Shown here: piece by piece, positions 61,401 to 64,000 of the stretch
Position numbering within the stretch: position 1 is the stretch's first letter
Layout of the letters: the number at the start of each line of letters is the position of its first letter
Source of the DNA: Polaribacter tangerinus
Lineage (GTDB): Bacteria; Bacteroidota; Bacteroidia; Flavobacteriales; Flavobacteriaceae
Direction of reading: 5' to 3'
Assembly: GCF_038024095.1 (NCBI RefSeq)
Contig: NZ_CP150668.1
Coordinates: 186,001-250,000, forward strand
Length of the DNA: 64,000 bases
Translations under genes and position numbers: made by a program
The notes under the pieces: model-generated
Told to the model about the DNA's origin: nothing
The model's database searches: none
What the model saw: the letters and a program-made list of their open reading frames with translations, nothing else

Positions 61401-62330
61401 ATGAACTATACTTTACATCAATTAGAAATTTTTAAAAAAATTGCAGAGTTAAAAAGTGTAACAAAAGCTTCTGAACAACTATTTTTATCGCAACCTGCAG
61501 TATCTATTCAGCTAAAAAATTTTCAGGAGCAATTTGGTATACCTCTTTTTGAAATTGTGGGTAGACGATTGTACATTACAGAGTTTGGCGAGGAGATAGC
61601 AGCGGCAGCAGCAAAAATTTTAAACGAAGTTGAGGCTATTAATTATAAATCGGCATTATTTGAAGGCCAATTGGCTGGTAAATTAAAAATAGCAATCGTA
61701 TCTACTGCAAAATATGTAATGCCACATTTTTTGAGTGATTTTGTAAAACAAAATGAAATGGTAGATATTACCATGGCAGTTACTAATAAAATGTCTGTAA
61801 TTAGAAGCTTAGAAGATAATGATTGTGATTTTGCTCTGGTGTCTACCATTCCTAAAAAACTAAATATAGAACGCATTGAACTAATGAGAAATAGGCTATA
61901 TTTTGTAGCTGGAAAAAATTTTAAGTTTACTGAAAACAATTCCATCACCGAAGAGTTTAAAAATGCTTTATTTATTTTTAGAGAAAACGGTTCTGCTACC
62001 AGATTGGCAATGGAACGGTTTTTAGTTAAAAACAAAATTGAAGTATCTAGAAAAATGGAACTAAGTTCTAACGAAGCAGTAAAACAAGCAATTATTGCTG
62101 ATTTAGGAATTTCTATTATGCCAATTATTGGTATAAGAAGCGAATTGGAAAAAGGAGAATTACAAATTTTAAAAGTACAAGGACTTCCGTTAGAAACTAA
62201 TTGGAATATTATTTGGTTGAAAACTAAAAATCAATCTTTAGTTGCAAAAGCATTTAAAAACCATTTAGAAAAAAATAAAAATCAAATAATTGATAGTAAG
62301 TTTAAATGGTTTCGAAAAGTGAGTTATTAG
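61401..62330 (+). CDS. LysR family regulator (CbbR/CmpR-like)
   Basis: The 309-residue protein has the LysR winged helix (LHQLEIFKKIAELKSVTKASEQLFLSQPAVSIQLKNFQEQFG in parts, about 5-45) and a substrate-binding-like C-terminal domain. The AVSIQLKNFQ segment and overall shape resemble CbbR/CmpR regulators of CO2 and bicarbonate uptake, which fits control of the divergent sbtA-like gene. The effector is unknown. The stop codon overlaps the stop of the converging permease gene (TTAG shared). Confidence 0.88.
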   Translation: MNYTLHQLEIFKKIAELKSVTKASEQLFLSQPAVSIQLKNFQEQFGIPLFEIVGRRLYITEFGEEIAAAAAKILNEVEAINYKSALFEGQLAGKLKIAIVSTAKYVMPHFLSDFVKQNEMVDITMAVTNKMSVIRSLEDNDCDFALVSTIPKKLNIERIELMRNRLYFVAGKNFKFTENNSITEEFKNALFIFRENGSATRLAMERFLVKNKIEVSRKMELSSNEAVKQAIIADLGISIMPIIGIRSELEKGELQILKVQGLPLETNWNIIWLKTKNQSLVAKAFKNHLEKNKNQIIDSKFKWFRKVSY

Positions 62331-63562
62331 GAAAATTTGATAGATTTTGATGGGTTAATTTTTGTAATGATTTGAGAGGGAATTAATAGCATTAAAAAAC
62401 ATAATAACAAGGTACCCAAGTTTAATAATACAATTTCGAGTATAGATATTTTAACTGGCAACACATTCACATAATAAGTGGCCGGGTTTAAAGTAATTAT
62501 TTCGAAAAAATACTGTAAAAATATTATAAGTAAACCAATTAAATTTCCCCAAAAAAGTCCTTTTATAATTAAATAAGTAGCGTTGTACAGAAATATCTTT
62601 CGGATACTAGTATTATAACTTCCCAACGCTTTTAAAAGCCCTATCATTGGTACGCGTTCTAAAATTAAAACTAATAAAGCTGTTATCATATTTATACCTG
62701 CAATAAGAATCATAATTGCAATTATAAACCATACATTATTATCGAAAAGCTGAATCCATTCGAAAACGGTTGCATAACTTTCTTTGATAGTTTTTGCGTT
62801 TAAAGTGGCTCCTATTGCCGAATAAATTTCTGAGCCTTTTTGGTCTATGGCTTCAAAATCATCTAACACAACTTCAAAACCACCTACTTCATTTTCCGAC
62901 CAATTTAACAATCGCTGAACTTCTCTAAGGTCTCCAATCATCATATTTTTATCGAACTGAGAAAAACCAGAGTCATAAATTCCAACAATCGTATAATTTC
63001 TGTTAGAGGGAATGGTACTTTCTACCGATTTTAAAAAAGTAGCTTTTACAACATCATTAAGGTTTAATTGCAAACGATTTGTTAAGGTTTTAGAAAGTAA
63101 AATTTCTGTATTTCTATCTTGGTTAAAATTTGGTAATCGTCCTTCAATAATGTATTCTTTAAAAAGTGACCAATCATAATCTGAAGAAACGCCTTTAAAA
63201 ATAATTCCTTCAAAATCTGAATCTGTTCTTAAAATTCCTGCTTTATAAGCATAGACTTGTACATTTTTAATTCCTTTTACAGCATTGAAATTGGGGTAAA
63301 AATCTTGATTTTTATCAATTGAAGTTGTAGAAACATCCGAATTATTTTGATCATAATTTACAATTTGAACATGCCCTTTAAAAGCGGCCATCTTATCACG
63401 AATTTTTGACTGCAATCCACCAGCAGTTGCTACTGCAATTAGCATAATAATAATTCCCAATGAAATAGCGGTAATGGCAATTTTTATTATTGGAGATGAA
63501 ATACTATTTTTATACTTTTTACCGGCAATAATGCGTTTTGCAATAAATAACTCGTAATTCAA
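62327..63562 (-). CDS. LolC/LolE-like ABC permease (FtsX domain)
   Basis: The 411-residue inner-membrane protein starts at TTG (TTGAATTAC). It has an N-terminal helix (ITAISLGIIIMLIAVATAGG), a large periplasmic domain of the MacB type (about 50-265) and three C-terminal helices in the FtsX layout. Family sequence includes LFIAKRIIAGKKYKNSISSPIIKIAITAISLG in parts and RVPMIGLLKALGSYN. It fits a lipoprotein-release permease. The ATPase gene is not adjacent. Only four bases separate it from the divergent NamZ-like gene. Confidence 0.88.
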   Translation of the reverse strand: MNYELFIAKRIIAGKKYKNSISSPIIKIAITAISLGIIIMLIAVATAGGLQSKIRDKMAAFKGHVQIVNYDQNNSDVSTTSIDKNQDFYPNFNAVKGIKNVQVYAYKAGILRTDSDFEGIIFKGVSSDYDWSLFKEYIIEGRLPNFNQDRNTEILLSKTLTNRLQLNLNDVVKATFLKSVESTIPSNRNYTIVGIYDSGFSQFDKNMMIGDLREVQRLLNWSENEVGGFEVVLDDFEAIDQKGSEIYSAIGATLNAKTIKESYATVFEWIQLFDNNVWFIIAIMILIAGINMITALLVLILERVPMIGLLKALGSYNTSIRKIFLYNATYLIIKGLFWGNLIGLLIIFLQYFFEIITLNPATYYVNVLPVKISILEIVLLNLGTLLLCFLMLLIPSQIITKINPSKSIKFS

Positions 63563-63566
63563 TTTA

Positions 63567-64000
63567 ATGATAAAATTAATTCACTTCAAAAGTACATATT
63601 TATTCTTATTTCTTTTGTTCAATTTTCAGCTGATTTCATGTAATTCAAAAGTACCTGTTTCTCCAAAAACAAGTCAGCAAAAAAATCTATTACCTCTTAA
63701 CGAAAAAGCAAAAATAGATACCATAATTACAGGAGCCGAACTAACAGAATTATACCTACCGCTTTTAAATGACAAAAATATTGCCGTAGTAGCCAACCAA
63801 ACTTCTGTAATAAAAGTAACAGCAAAAAATAATTTTGTACACCTTGTAGATAGTCTTCTTTCTTTATCTGTAAAAATAAAAAAAGTTTTTGCTCCTGAGC
63901 ATGGCTTTAGAGGAAAAGCAGATGCTGGTGAACTCATAAAAGATGGTGTTGATAGCAAAACAAAACTCCCAATAATTTCTTTATATGGTAAAAACAAAAA
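63567..64000 (+). CDS. DUF1343/NamZ-like lipoprotein, N-terminal part (cut by window edge)
   Basis: This plus-strand gene starts at ATG 63567 and leaves the window after 144 codons. It has a signal peptide with lipobox LISC (MIKLIHFKST, LFLFLLFNFQLISC). The visible NamZ features are ELTELYLPLLNDKNIAVVANQTSV and KKVFAPEHGFRGKADAGE, read in parts. NamZ is an exo-beta-N-acetylmuramidase acting on peptidoglycan fragments. The conserved start is enough for the family call, but most of the domain is missing here. Confidence 0.87.
   Translation, partial: MIKLIHFKSTYLFLFLLFNFQLISCNSKVPVSPKTSQQKNLLPLNEKAKIDTIITGAELTELYLPLLNDKNIAVVANQTSVIKVTAKNNFVHLVDSLLSLSVKIKKVFAPEHGFRGKADAGELIKDGVDSKTKLPIISLYGKNK

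Noticed and set aside
1..64000. CRISPR array, prophage, transposon or toxin-antitoxin module
   Set aside because: I saw no regularly spaced repeats, cas genes, phage structural genes, transposases or paired small toxin-antitoxin genes.

Overview
The window looks like a chromosomal segment from a member of the Flavobacteriaceae (Bacteroidota), probably a marine, Polaribacter/Tenacibaculum-like organism. This is inferred from the strongly AT-rich sequence, the lack of Shine-Dalgarno motifs, several promoters of the Bacteroidota TAnnTTTG type, a bacillithiol gene (bshB1), family-typical proteins (RNase Y, MutS2, a PurA-like DUF3276 protein, DUF1573, a long NusB, an RprY-like regulator) and a 6S-like RNA beside zapA. 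Coding density is high. No stretch over 300 bases lacks a gene; the longest gaps hold promoters, terminators, the 6S candidate or a palindromic repeat. I found no prophage, insertion sequence, CRISPR array or complete restriction/defence system.

Layout. 1-3.2 kb: end of a surface-polysaccharide cluster (glycosyltransferase fragment, methyltransferase, Wzt- and Wzm-like ABC exporter). 3.4-7.7 kb: GNAT acetyltransferase, aroQ, xerD, rny, a 6S RNA candidate, zapA and a coiled-coil partner. 7.9-14.3 kb: envelope M23 peptidase, TonB-dependent receptor, Bcp peroxiredoxin, an endonuclease III without Fe-S cysteines, a 46-47 residue small protein and an ECF sigma factor. 14.5-21.2 kb: uvrA, tRNA-His, bshB1, a transsulfuration enzyme, a DUF2520-like protein, a KdsC-like phosphatase and a DUF2147 protein. 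21.3-27.1 kb: a compact galactose locus, gntR-galM-galK-galT, divergent from a sodium/sugar symporter, with a 16-bp dyad between them. 27.2-33.1 kb: pcm, a Gfo/Idh/MocA oxidoreductase, 3-hydroxyacyl-CoA dehydrogenase, a PagL-like protein, dps divergent from oxyR, and ung. 33.1-50.1 kb: mutS2, a large FAD/Fe-S oxidoreductase with an aldo/keto reductase, plsC-like, NUDIX, lgt, yidD, cysS, meaB, holA, a lone HSDR_N-type protein, a family-2 glycosyltransferase, a DoxX-like protein and a YciO-like protein. 50.2-56.0 kb: a response regulator/histidine kinase pair, coaE, ybbR, yajC, a DUF1573 lipoprotein and nusB. 56.2-64 kb: ABC exporter, PurA-like protein, cystathionine beta-synthase, SbtA-like bicarbonate transporter divergent from a LysR regulator, a LolC/E-like permease and the start of a NamZ-like lipoprotein.

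How genes work together. The galactose locus covers uptake, mutarotation, phosphorylation, uridylyl transfer and control. The dps/oxyR pair and bcp form a peroxide response. The Wzm/Wzt pair with an adjacent methyltransferase fits ABC-dependent export of a modified glycan. Most of the rest is housekeeping. The less ordinary signals are two copies of a palindromic intergenic element, the 6S-like RNA, the Fe-S-less endonuclease III, an acceptor-stem anomaly in tRNA-His, the gal dyad, a 13-bp inverted repeat in the sbtA/lysR gap, non-ATG start codons that are all followed by AA, and convergent genes that share overlapping stop codons.
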